Positions 7,353 to 14,611 of a stretch of 55,792 nt of DNA are shown in pieces. Positions within the stretch are counted from its first letter, which is position 1. The number at the start of each line of letters is the position of its first letter. The stretch is from Verrucomicrobiota bacterium. Its GTDB lineage: Bacteria; Verrucomicrobiota; Verrucomicrobiia; Limisphaerales; UBA1096. The stretch is taken from the NCBI GenBank assembly GCA_014382705.1, contig JACNJE010000082.1, positions 83,665-139,456 on the forward strand. Reading direction: 5' to 3'. Made by a program: the position numbers and the translations under genes. The notes beneath the pieces are model-generated. The model searched no databases. It worked only from the letters and a program-made list of their open reading frames with translations, and was not told where the DNA came from.

Positions 7353-8633
7353 CTAGCCAGCCGAGACAACGGCGTAGTTCCGTTTGCCGCGGCGCAGCAG
7401 CAGGTATTTGCCGAACAACAGGTCGTCGGATTGCAGCTTGTGCTGTTCGTCGTCAACGCGGTGACTGTTCACGTACACGCCGCCGCCCTTGACGTCCTTG
7501 CGCGCCTGTCCTCGTGACGAAGCCAGGCCGGCCTCGTGCAGCAGCTCCGGCAGCCAAATCCCCTCGCCGCCAAAACGATCCCGCCCAATCTCGTGTGTCG
7601 GCACCTCGCCGGCAATCTCCCGGAACGTCGCCTCGGTGATGCCGTCCAGGTCGCCGCCAAACAAAATCTCGCTGGCGCGAATCGCCTCGTTGGCCGCCTC
7701 CACGCCATGCACCAAAGCCGTCATCTCCTTGGCCAAGGTCTTGTGCGCGATGCGGGCGTGCGGTTGCTCCTCGTGCTGCTCGGCCAAGCGCTCCACCTCG
7801 TCGCGTTGCAGGAAGGTGAAATACTTGAGGTAACGAACGACATCCCGGTCGTCGATGCGCACCCAATACTGGTAAAACTGGTAGATGCTCGTTCGCCCGG
7901 CGTCGAGCCAGACGGCGCCGGCCTCGGTCTTGCCGAACTTCGTGCCGTCGGCATTGGTGACGAGCGGCAGCGTCAGGCCGAACGCCTGCCGGTTCTGCCG
8001 GCGGTGTATGAGGTCGATGCCGGCAGTGATGTTGCCCCACTGGTCGCTGCCACCGATCTGCAATTCGCACTTGTGCTCGCGGAACAGATGGTCGAAGTCG
8101 AGCGCCTGCAGGATCATGTAGCTGAATTCGGTGTAACTGATGCCGACATCACGGTCCTCCATCCGCGCGCGCACACTCTCCTTGGCCACCATGGCGTTGA
8201 CCTTGAAATGTTTGCCGTAGTCGCGCAGCACGTCGAGGAACGAGAGCGGCGCGGTCCAGTCGGCGTTGTCGACCAGCAGCGCCGCGTTGGCCTCGGCACC
8301 GAAATCGAGAAAGGCGGCCAACTGCTTTTTCACCCCCTCAATGTTCGCCTTAAGTTGCTTGCGGGTAAGGAGTTGTCGCTCGTCGCTCTTGCCGCTCGGG
8401 TCACCGATCGAGCCGGTCGCCCCTCCGGCGATGACGATCGGCTTGTGACCAAACTGCTGAAAACGGCGCAGCGCCAGCAACGGCACGAGGCTGCCGATGT
8501 GCAGGCTGTCAGCTGTGGGGTCGAACCCGCAATACAGCGTCACCTCCCGGTTGGCCAAGCGCTTGGCCAGCCCGTCCCGGTCGGTGCAGTCGGAGACCAG
8601 GCCGCGCCATTCCAGTTCCTCGATGATGTCCAT
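7353..8633 (-). CDS. tyrS: Tyrosyl-tRNA synthetase
   Basis: Charges tRNA-Tyr with tyrosine through a tyrosyl-adenylate. The class I synthetase of 426 residues shows the nucleotide-binding HIGS in DPTADSLHIGSLVPLL, the tyrosine pocket QIGGSDQWGNI, the KMSKS-loop equivalent KFGKTEAGAVW and a C-terminal S4-type RNA-binding domain (LVVEA-like LLHEAGLASSRGQARKDVKGGGVYVN). I chose the ATG at 8633, which begins MDIIEELEWRG; the longer in-frame extension to 8708 contains a TTGGCCAA repeat and lies in the intergenic region. Two further copies of the palindrome are inside the gene, one in the tandem form. It follows the rpsA terminator on the same strand. Confidence 0.95.
   Translation of the reverse strand: MDIIEELEWRGLVSDCTDRDGLAKRLANREVTLYCGFDPTADSLHIGSLVPLLALRRFQQFGHKPIVIAGGATGSIGDPSGKSDERQLLTRKQLKANIEGVKKQLAAFLDFGAEANAALLVDNADWTAPLSFLDVLRDYGKHFKVNAMVAKESVRARMEDRDVGISYTEFSYMILQALDFDHLFREHKCELQIGGSDQWGNITAGIDLIHRRQNRQAFGLTLPLVTNADGTKFGKTEAGAVWLDAGRTSIYQFYQYWVRIDDRDVVRYLKYFTFLQRDEVERLAEQHEEQPHARIAHKTLAKEMTALVHGVEAANEAIRASEILFGGDLDGITEATFREIAGEVPTHEIGRDRFGGEGIWLPELLHEAGLASSRGQARKDVKGGGVYVNSHRVDDEQHKLQSDDLLFGKYLLLRRGKRNYAVVSAG
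8553..8568. repeat. Tandem palindrome GGCCAAGCGCTTGGCC in tyrS
   Basis: Two overlapping copies of the repeated element, 10 bases apart, create this 16-bp palindrome. It lies in the tyrS coding sequence and is read as two successive LAK(R)-type units (GLAKRLANRE). Confidence 0.9.
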
Positions 8634-8687
8634 AAAACGGCACGTGTTATGGCGGCTTGGCCGTTGAAAGTCGAGGGCCGACCGCTT

Positions 8688-8703
8688 GGCCAAGCGCTTG
8701 GCC
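8688..8703. repeat. Tandem palindrome GGCCAAGCGCTTGGCC between rpsA and tyrS
   Basis: Same 16-bp arrangement in the spacer just beyond the rpsA terminator. The left unit is complete, the right unit lacks its last AA. Confidence 0.9.
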
Positions 8704-8706
8704 GAC

Positions 8707-8736
8707 AAAAAACCGGGCGGGATAACCCGCCCGGTT
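8707..8736 (-). terminator. Intrinsic terminator after rpsA
   Basis: On the minus strand an 11-bp perfect stem (AACCGGGCGGG with its complement) closes a TTAT loop and runs into a T tract. It begins 24 bases beyond the rpsA stop and separates rpsA from tyrS. Confidence 0.88.
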
Positions 8737-8759
8737 GCAAATCGGTTGACGACGACGCG

Positions 8760-10799
8760 TTACTCGTCGGCCTTGGTTTCCGCTTCGGCAGGGGCTTCCG
8801 CTTCGGCAGGGGCTTCCGCTTCGGCAGGGGCTTCCGCTTCGGCAGGGGCTTCCGCTTCGGCAGGGGCTTCCGCTTCGGCAGGGGCTTCCGCTTCGGCAGG
8901 GGCTTCCGCTTCGGCAGGGGCTTCCGCTTCGGCAGGGGCTTCCGCTTCGGCAGGGGCTTCCGCTTCGGCAGGGGCTTCCGCTTCGGCAGGGGCTTCCGCT
9001 TCGGCAGGGGCTTCCGCTTCGCCCTCGGCGGGAGCCTCCGGCTCGGCTTCGGGCGGGGCTTCCTCGGCGGGGGTCGCCGGCGCTTCTGCCTTGGCTTCCG
9101 GCTCGGCAGGGGCGGCGGCTTCCGGCTCGGCGGCCTCGGCCTCGTCACCGAAGGTGTCGAAGGCATGCTGCAGGGCGACGAGATCCTCGCCCGGCTTGAG
9201 CGCGTCGAGCACGGCCTCCTCCTCCTTGAGCTGTTCCTGCGAGTAATTGGCCGCCTTGATTGAGAGGCCGATGCGGCGGTCCGCCCGGTCGATCTTGATC
9301 ACGCGGGCGGTCACCTCCTCGCCCACCTTGAGGACGTCCTTGATTTTCTCGATCCGTTCCTCGCTGACCTGGCTGATGTGCACCAGCCCGTCGATGTCGT
9401 GCTCCAGCCCGACAAACGCGCCGAAGCTGGCGAGCTTGGAGACCTTCCCTTCGACGAGGTCGCCGATCTTGTAAAACTCGTCGATCTTGTCCCACGGATC
9501 CTCCGCAAGCTGCTTGATGCCGACGGAGATGCGCTGGTTTTCGCGGTCGACCTCGAGCACCTGTGCCTCGACTTCCAGCCCCTTCTGCAACACCTCGGAC
9601 GGGTGGTTGATCTTGCGGGTCCAGGAAATGTCGGAAACGTGGATCATGGCGTCGAGTCCCTCCTCGAGCCCCATGAAGGCGCCGTAGCTGGTGAGGTTGC
9701 GAATCTTACCGCTCACCTTTGCGCCAACCTTGTATTTCTCCTCGGCCAGATCCCACGGGTTGGTGTCGAGCTGGCGGATGCCGAGGGAGATTTTCTGCTC
9801 GTCCTGGTTGATGCCGAGCACGACGGCCTCGATGTCCTCGCCGGCCTTGAGCACCTCGGACGGCTTGTTGATGCGCTTGGTCCACGACAATTCGCTGACA
9901 TGCACCAGCCCCTCGACTCCCGGCTCCAGCTCGATAAACGCGCCGTACGGCATGAGGTTGACCACCCGGCCAGCAATCTTGCCGCCGATGGGGTATTTCT
10001 CCTCGATCTTGTCCCAGGGATTGGCCTGTTTTTGTTTCAGGCCGAGGCTGACCCGCTCGCTCTCCTTGTTGATGTCGAGGATGACCACCTCAAGTTCCTG
10101 GCCGGTGGCCAGCATTTGGGAGGGATGCGTGATGCGGCCCCAGCTCATGTCGGTGATGTGCAGCAGGCCGTCCAGGCCGTTCAGGTCGACGAACGCGCCG
10201 AAGTCGGTCAGGTTCTTGACTGTGCCCTTGCGGATGTCGCCCGGCATCATGTCGTTGAGCAGTTCCGCGCGCTTGGCAGAGCGTTCCTCCTCGATCAGTT
10301 CGCGGCGGCTGAGCACGATGTTCTGCCGCTCGAGGTTGAGCTTCATCACCTTGAAATCGTAGGTCTGACCGACGTACGGCTCGAGGTCGTGCGGGGTGGT
10401 GACGTCGATCTGAGACGACGGCAGGAACGCCTCCACGCCGATGTTCACGATCAACCCGCCCTTGACCGCCGCCTTGACGCGGCCCTTGATGTGGCCCCCC
10501 TCCTCGCAGATGGTCTTGATGTTGTCCCAGTTCTTTTTGAAGATCGCCTGCTCGTGGGACAACACGACCATGCCGTCGCGATCCTCGAGCTGGAGGATCA
10601 GCACGTCCACCTCTACCCCGAGCTTCAATTCCTCGTCGTGATCCTCGAATTCGTTGACCGGCACGGAGCCTTCGCTCTTGTAGCCGATGTCGATCATGAC
10701 ATCCTTCTGGCGGATCTCAATGACCGTCCCCTTGACTATTTGGCCGGGGGCAAAGCTGACTTGGCTCTGCGCCATGGCCTCTTCCATGGTTAATGACAT
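8760..10799 (-). CDS. rpsA: 30S ribosomal protein S1 with a repetitive acidic tail
   Basis: Binds mRNA on the small ribosomal subunit and helps translation start. The 679-residue protein has six S1 (OB-fold) domains at about residues 17-85, 104-170, 190-258, 275-343, 362-430 and 447-515; the last four are most alike (for example IRKGTVKNLTDFGAFVDL). After about residue 540 the chain is almost only Ala, Pro and Glu, ending in 13 exact APAEAE-type units encoded by an 18-bp tandem repeat. Such tails are known on some S1 proteins but this one is unusually regular. No Shine-Dalgarno sequence precedes the ATG; the region is AU-rich with a hairpin further upstream. The gene contains no TTGGCCAA copy. 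Confidence 0.95.
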   Translation of the reverse strand: MSLTMEEAMAQSQVSFAPGQIVKGTVIEIRQKDVMIDIGYKSEGSVPVNEFEDHDEELKLGVEVDVLILQLEDRDGMVVLSHEQAIFKKNWDNIKTICEEGGHIKGRVKAAVKGGLIVNIGVEAFLPSSQIDVTTPHDLEPYVGQTYDFKVMKLNLERQNIVLSRRELIEEERSAKRAELLNDMMPGDIRKGTVKNLTDFGAFVDLNGLDGLLHITDMSWGRITHPSQMLATGQELEVVILDINKESERVSLGLKQKQANPWDKIEEKYPIGGKIAGRVVNLMPYGAFIELEPGVEGLVHVSELSWTKRINKPSEVLKAGEDIEAVVLGINQDEQKISLGIRQLDTNPWDLAEEKYKVGAKVSGKIRNLTSYGAFMGLEEGLDAMIHVSDISWTRKINHPSEVLQKGLEVEAQVLEVDRENQRISVGIKQLAEDPWDKIDEFYKIGDLVEGKVSKLASFGAFVGLEHDIDGLVHISQVSEERIEKIKDVLKVGEEVTARVIKIDRADRRIGLSIKAANYSQEQLKEEEAVLDALKPGEDLVALQHAFDTFGDEAEAAEPEAAAPAEPEAKAEAPATPAEEAPPEAEPEAPAEGEAEAPAEAEAPAEAEAPAEAEAPAEAEAPAEAEAPAEAEAPAEAEAPAEAEAPAEAEAPAEAEAPAEAEAPAEAEAPAEAETKADE
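8778..9021. repeat. 18-bp tandem repeat encoding the S1 tail (13.5 copies)
   Basis: The unit TTCCGCTTCGGCAGGGGC (plus strand) is repeated 13 times without a mismatch from 8778 to 9011, then breaks off after 10 bases. On the coding strand each unit gives six residues of Ala, Pro and Glu. Perfect identity at synonymous positions points to recent slippage or unequal exchange, so copy number probably differs between strains. Confidence 0.97.
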
Positions 10800-10840
10800 T
10801 TTATTATTTTATAAATGGGAGTAAGTTTTCCCTGCGAAAA

Positions 10841-10880
10841 CCGATTGCCCGTGAAAGGCGTCCGAAGACGGGGCAACCGG
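10841..10880 (-). promoter_or_regulatory. Structured 5' leader of rpsA mRNA (candidate autoregulatory element)
   Basis: Read on the minus strand, 42-81 bases before the rpsA ATG, a 10-bp stem with one wobble (10841-10850 with 10871-10880) encloses a smaller hairpin at 10859-10870, CGTC-TTCG-GACG, which is a classical UUCG tetraloop. An AU-rich segment without a Shine-Dalgarno sequence lies between the structure and the start. In E. coli, rpsA also lacks a Shine-Dalgarno sequence and is regulated through a folded leader. That this leader binds S1 is inference. Confidence 0.45.
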
Positions 10881-11002
10881 GTTAAAGGTTAGTTACTCGG
10901 TTAACGATTGTTTCTCAGCTTCAAACGGGCGGCCCGCAATCACGGGGCCCAGCGGCGGGGCAACATACGTACGGCCAAGCCGATTGCAAGCGCCTTTTGC
11001 CC

Positions 11003-13198
11003 TTATTCGAGGGCCTCCATCGCGCGCCGGGCCTCGCGGCGGACGAAGTCGTAACTGTCGCGGGTCAGTTTCCTGATCTCGGGCAGGGCCTTGCGGGCGG
11101 CCTCGCCCGCCCGGCGCAGGGCCTGGCAGGCGAAGAGGCGCACCAGCGGCTCCTCGTTGCCGAGAGCCGAGATGTACAGGTCGACATCCCGCACGCGCAC
11201 CCGGCGCAGGGCCTCCAGCGCCACCTGCCGATCCTCGCTCGTGTCCAGCCGGGCAAATAACTCCGGCCCGGCCGGCCGGGCGTCGGAGCCCAGTTCGCCC
11301 AGCTCGCGGATCGCGGTATGCCGCACCTTGGCCGACGAGTCGCCCAGCGCCGGCCTGAGTGCCGACAGCAGCTTGCGGTCATCCGGCTCGACCTTGGCCA
11401 AGGCGTTCAGCGCGCTGGCCCGCACGTCCGCATCGGCGTGGGACACGGCTTGGCTCAGCGCCGGCAACGCCGGCTTGGCCTCAGGCCCCAGCTTGGCCAA
11501 GGCGTCGAAGGCGGCCGACTGGGTTGCGGCGTGCTCCGCCCCGAGCACGCCGACCAAACCCGTCACCGCGCCGCCGGGCAGCTTGCGAAATCCGCCGAGC
11601 GACTTGACGACCGCCAGGCGCAGCTCTGTCCCCGCGCCGTCGAGCATGCCGGCCAGCCGCTTGGCCAAGGCCGCGTCGTCGCTGCCAAGCTTGCCGATGG
11701 CCCGCACGGCGCTGAGCCGGATGGCGGCATCGTCATCGCCAAGGCTCTCGACCAGAGCCGACGTCGCCCCGCGCGCGCTTGGCCCAAGGCTGGCGAGGGC
11801 ATCCATCGCCGCCTGCCGGACGAGCGCGTTGTCGTCGCGCATGGCCGCCTGCAGCCGGGGCATTAGGCTGGCCGGCTTGGCGCTCGATGCCACCAGCGCC
11901 GCCAGTGCCGCGCCCCGGAATGCCTCCTGTTCGTGCTCCAAAAAAGGCACGACTGCCCGCCGCGCCACCGCGGACTTGGCCCTGATGTTCTTCAGCCCAA
12001 GCAGGGCGAGATACGCCGGGGCGCCCGCCTGTTGCGCCTCGAGCGCCGCCACGAGCGCGGGCGCCGCCTGCGGACCAATGTCGCCCAGGCAGCGGGTTTG
12101 CCATGCGTCGTCGAGCTTGGCCAACGGCAGCGACTCGGCTGACGCCAAGATCCCCGGCACGGCCGCTGGCCCCATTTCAACCATCGCCTGGCGGCAAGCC
12201 GCCTGTTCCTCCCGTGCCGCTTGGCCAAGGTGGGCGATCAGCCTGGGGACGGCCCCGCCGGCATCCGGGCCGATGCGCCCGAGCAGGTCGATTGCCTGGC
12301 CGCGCTTGGCCGGGTCGCCATCCCCCAGCCGCTGGATCAAATGCGGGACGGCTTCGCGGCTGTCGGGCCGGAGGTTGAGCAGGGCGTTGATGGCCTCGTG
12401 CCGGACACGGTCGCTGTCGTGATCCAGTGCCGGCAACAGCAGCGGCAACAGTTGGCCGCCGGGCAGCCCGGCGCGGTTCAGCGCCTCCAGCCCGTTGGCC
12501 ATGACGCGGCTGGATGGCTCCGCCTCGAGCCGCTTGGCCAAGTGCTGGGCCGGCTCGCCCGGCCGGTCCATCCAGCCGATGGCCACGGCGGCGGCGGCCC
12601 GGACGGTTTCTTCTTCTGAGCCAAGCGCCTCCAAAATCTGCGGGTGCGCCGCCGGGCCGATCTTGCCCAGCGCGGCCCCGGCGGTTTCGCCGATGTATCC
12701 CTCCTCATCCGCCAACTGGGCGGAGAGGCGCGGCGCGGCCTCGCGGGCGTCGGGGCCGATGTTGCCGAGCACCCGGGCCGCACCGCTGCGGATGGATTCG
12801 CTTTCGTCGTCCAGCGCGTCGATGAGTTGCGGCACCGCCGCCGGGCCGATCCGGGTCAGGGCGGTGACGACCCGCAGCCGTACCTGATCGCGGTAACGTC
12901 GGTTGCTGCGGCGCAGGCGCTTGATGAGTTCTGGCGCGGCCTCTTGGGCATCCGGGCCGAGGTTGGCCAGCGCGGTGGCGGCCCAGAAAAACACCTGCTC
13001 CTGATCGTCATCGAGCGCCTTGACCAGCGCCGGCACAGCCGGCTTGGCCTTCGGGCCGAGCTGCGCCAGCGAGCGGGCCGCCTCGCGCCGGGCCACCTTG
13101 TCGCCTTGTCGCAACTCGGAGATCAACTCTTCCACCGTCGCGCCCGGGACAAGCAGCATCCCGAAAATCAAAATCAACATGGTGGTGAAAATCTTCAT
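11003..13198 (-). CDS. Exported HEAT-repeat protein
   Basis: A 731-residue protein with signal peptide MKIFTTMLILIFGMLLVPGA and then almost entirely HEAT/PBS-lyase-type repeats of about 37 residues (pattern: A-A-LG-IGP-A-PAL-A-L-D), roughly 16-18 copies. Such alpha-solenoids are scaffolds for protein contacts; no catalytic domain is visible. It ends the minus-strand block led by the DUF1592 and DUF1552 genes and may be made with them. Six TTGGCCAA copies lie in this gene; those read as LAK fit the repeat consensus, so repeat multiplication could have spread some of them. Confidence 0.88.
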   Translation of the reverse strand: MKIFTTMLILIFGMLLVPGATVEELISELRQGDKVARREAARSLAQLGPKAKPAVPALVKALDDDQEQVFFWAATALANLGPDAQEAAPELIKRLRRSNRRYRDQVRLRVVTALTRIGPAAVPQLIDALDDESESIRSGAARVLGNIGPDAREAAPRLSAQLADEEGYIGETAGAALGKIGPAAHPQILEALGSEEETVRAAAAVAIGWMDRPGEPAQHLAKRLEAEPSSRVMANGLEALNRAGLPGGQLLPLLLPALDHDSDRVRHEAINALLNLRPDSREAVPHLIQRLGDGDPAKRGQAIDLLGRIGPDAGGAVPRLIAHLGQAAREEQAACRQAMVEMGPAAVPGILASAESLPLAKLDDAWQTRCLGDIGPQAAPALVAALEAQQAGAPAYLALLGLKNIRAKSAVARRAVVPFLEHEQEAFRGAALAALVASSAKPASLMPRLQAAMRDDNALVRQAAMDALASLGPSARGATSALVESLGDDDAAIRLSAVRAIGKLGSDDAALAKRLAGMLDGAGTELRLAVVKSLGGFRKLPGGAVTGLVGVLGAEHAATQSAAFDALAKLGPEAKPALPALSQAVSHADADVRASALNALAKVEPDDRKLLSALRPALGDSSAKVRHTAIRELGELGSDARPAGPELFARLDTSEDRQVALEALRRVRVRDVDLYISALGNEEPLVRLFACQALRRAGEAARKALPEIRKLTRDSYDFVRREARRAMEALE

Positions 13199-13255
13199 GC
13201 CCGAAAAAAATCCCGCCGGCGGCGGGATCGAAAGTCGCTCGTCACATGGGCCGCA

Positions 13256-14611
13256 TCACGACAAGAACGGCAGGTTGCCGGTGCTGTCGTTGAACGTGTC
13301 GGTCGAGGCCCCGGCTTGGTTGAGCATCGTGACAAACAGGTTGTTCAGCGGCGTGTCGCCGGAATACTGGATGTGCCGCCCCGGCCGAATCTGGCCACCG
13401 CCGCGGCCCGCAAGCACGATCGGCAGGTTCTCGTTGTTGTGGCGGTTGCCGTCGCTAATGCCGCTGCCGTAGACGATCATGCAATTGTCGAGCAGCGAGC
13501 CGTCGCCCTCCGGGATCGATTTCATCTTCTGCAGCATGTACGACAGCTGCTCGACGTGGAAGGTGTTGATCTTGCTGATCTTCTCCAGCTTGTCGCGGTT
13601 GTTCTGGTGGTGCGACAGCGAGTGGTGGCCCTCGTTCACGCCGATGGGGCGGTAGCTGCGGTTCGAGCCGGCGTTGGCCAGCATGAAGGTCGAGACCCGG
13701 GTGACGTCGGTCTGGAACGCGAGGATCATCATGTCGCCCATCAGGCGGATGTGTTCCTCGTAACTGTCCGGCACGCCTTCCGGTTTCTCAAGCCCGGCGA
13801 GGGCATCCGGATGCGCGGCATTTGTGCCCTCGGCACGCTCGATGCGCTGCTCGATCTCACGGACGGCAGTCAGGTATTCGTCCAGTTTCTGCCGGTCGTT
13901 GCCGCTGACTTTCGCCGTGAGCGACCGGGCGTCCTCCAGCACGAAGTCGAGCAGGCTCTTCCGGTAGCGCTGGCGCCTGGCCAGGCTTTCGTCGCGCTCG
14001 CCCTCGCGGTTGTTGCCAAACAGCCGCTCAAATACCAGGCGCGGGTTGGTCTCCTTGGCCATCGGCGTGCCGCCGTCCCGCCATGAGACGTTGTTCGAGT
14101 AGGCGCAACTGTAGCCGGAGTCGCATTTGCCGGACTGTCGACCGCGCTCGGTGCCCAGCTCCAGCGAGGCGAAGCGTGTTTCGTGGCCAACGCGCTGCGC
14201 GGCGAACTGATCCACCGACACACCGGCGCGAATCTCCGCACCTTCACTCTTGAGCGGCTGCACGCCGGTCAGGAACACCCCGGCGCTGCGGGCGTGATCG
14301 CCCGGGCCGTCGCCGTTTGCGCGGCCCTTGTCCTGCGTCAGCCCGCTGAGCACGCAGAGGTCGCGCTTCACCGGTGCAAGCGGCTTGAGGATGCGCGGCA
14401 GGTCGTAATGCGCGCCGGTGGCGGCCGGCTTCCACTCCTGCATGTGCACGCCGTTCGGCACGAACAGGAACGCCATTCGCACCGGCGGCCGTGCGGCCGC
14501 GGCCCCGGCAATCGCTCGCGCCGGGATCATGCTCTCAAGCATCGGCAGCGACACTGCCGCGCCGAGGCCCTTGAGAAACGTGCGTCTGTGAAGATGGTTT
14601 TGGTTACTCAT
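13256..14611 (-). CDS. DUF1552 protein exported by the Tat pathway
   Basis: A 451-residue protein beginning with a twin-arginine signal (HRRTFLKGLGAAVSLPML), so it is exported folded. The body matches the DUF1552 family of Planctomycetes and Verrucomicrobia: MAFLFVPNGVHMQEW, LSGLTQDKGRANGDGPGDHARSAG cut as GDHAR, and GSGISDGNRHNNENLPIVLAG near the end. The fold is that of alkaline-phosphatase/sulfatase-like proteins, but the function is unknown. It overlaps the upstream DUF1592 gene by 8 bases, the usual arrangement for this pair, so the two are translationally coupled and probably form one system. Confidence 0.9.
   Translation of the reverse strand: MSNQNHLHRRTFLKGLGAAVSLPMLESMIPARAIAGAAAARPPVRMAFLFVPNGVHMQEWKPAATGAHYDLPRILKPLAPVKRDLCVLSGLTQDKGRANGDGPGDHARSAGVFLTGVQPLKSEGAEIRAGVSVDQFAAQRVGHETRFASLELGTERGRQSGKCDSGYSCAYSNNVSWRDGGTPMAKETNPRLVFERLFGNNREGERDESLARRQRYRKSLLDFVLEDARSLTAKVSGNDRQKLDEYLTAVREIEQRIERAEGTNAAHPDALAGLEKPEGVPDSYEEHIRLMGDMMILAFQTDVTRVSTFMLANAGSNRSYRPIGVNEGHHSLSHHQNNRDKLEKISKINTFHVEQLSYMLQKMKSIPEGDGSLLDNCMIVYGSGISDGNRHNNENLPIVLAGRGGGQIRPGRHIQYSGDTPLNNLFVTMLNQAGASTDTFNDSTGNLPFLS

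Noticed and set aside
7331..7456. N-terminal extension of the NusG-like protein
   Set aside because: It overlaps the end of tyrS in another frame and has low-complexity Cys/Thr content.
8778..9021. CRISPR-like array of 18-bp repeats
   Set aside because: Repeats are contiguous without spacers and encode the S1 tail.
7536..9263. A 575-codon open frame antisense to tyrS and the rpsA tail, with a GRGFRF repeat
   Set aside because: The repeat is the antisense reading of the 18-bp S1 tail repeat, and the frame crosses a terminator and two recognised genes.
9378..10793. A 471-codon open frame antisense to rpsA
   Set aside because: It is the complement of six S1 domains and is rich in His, Val, Asp and Leu as expected from GC-rich antisense. 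The sense protein is unmistakable.
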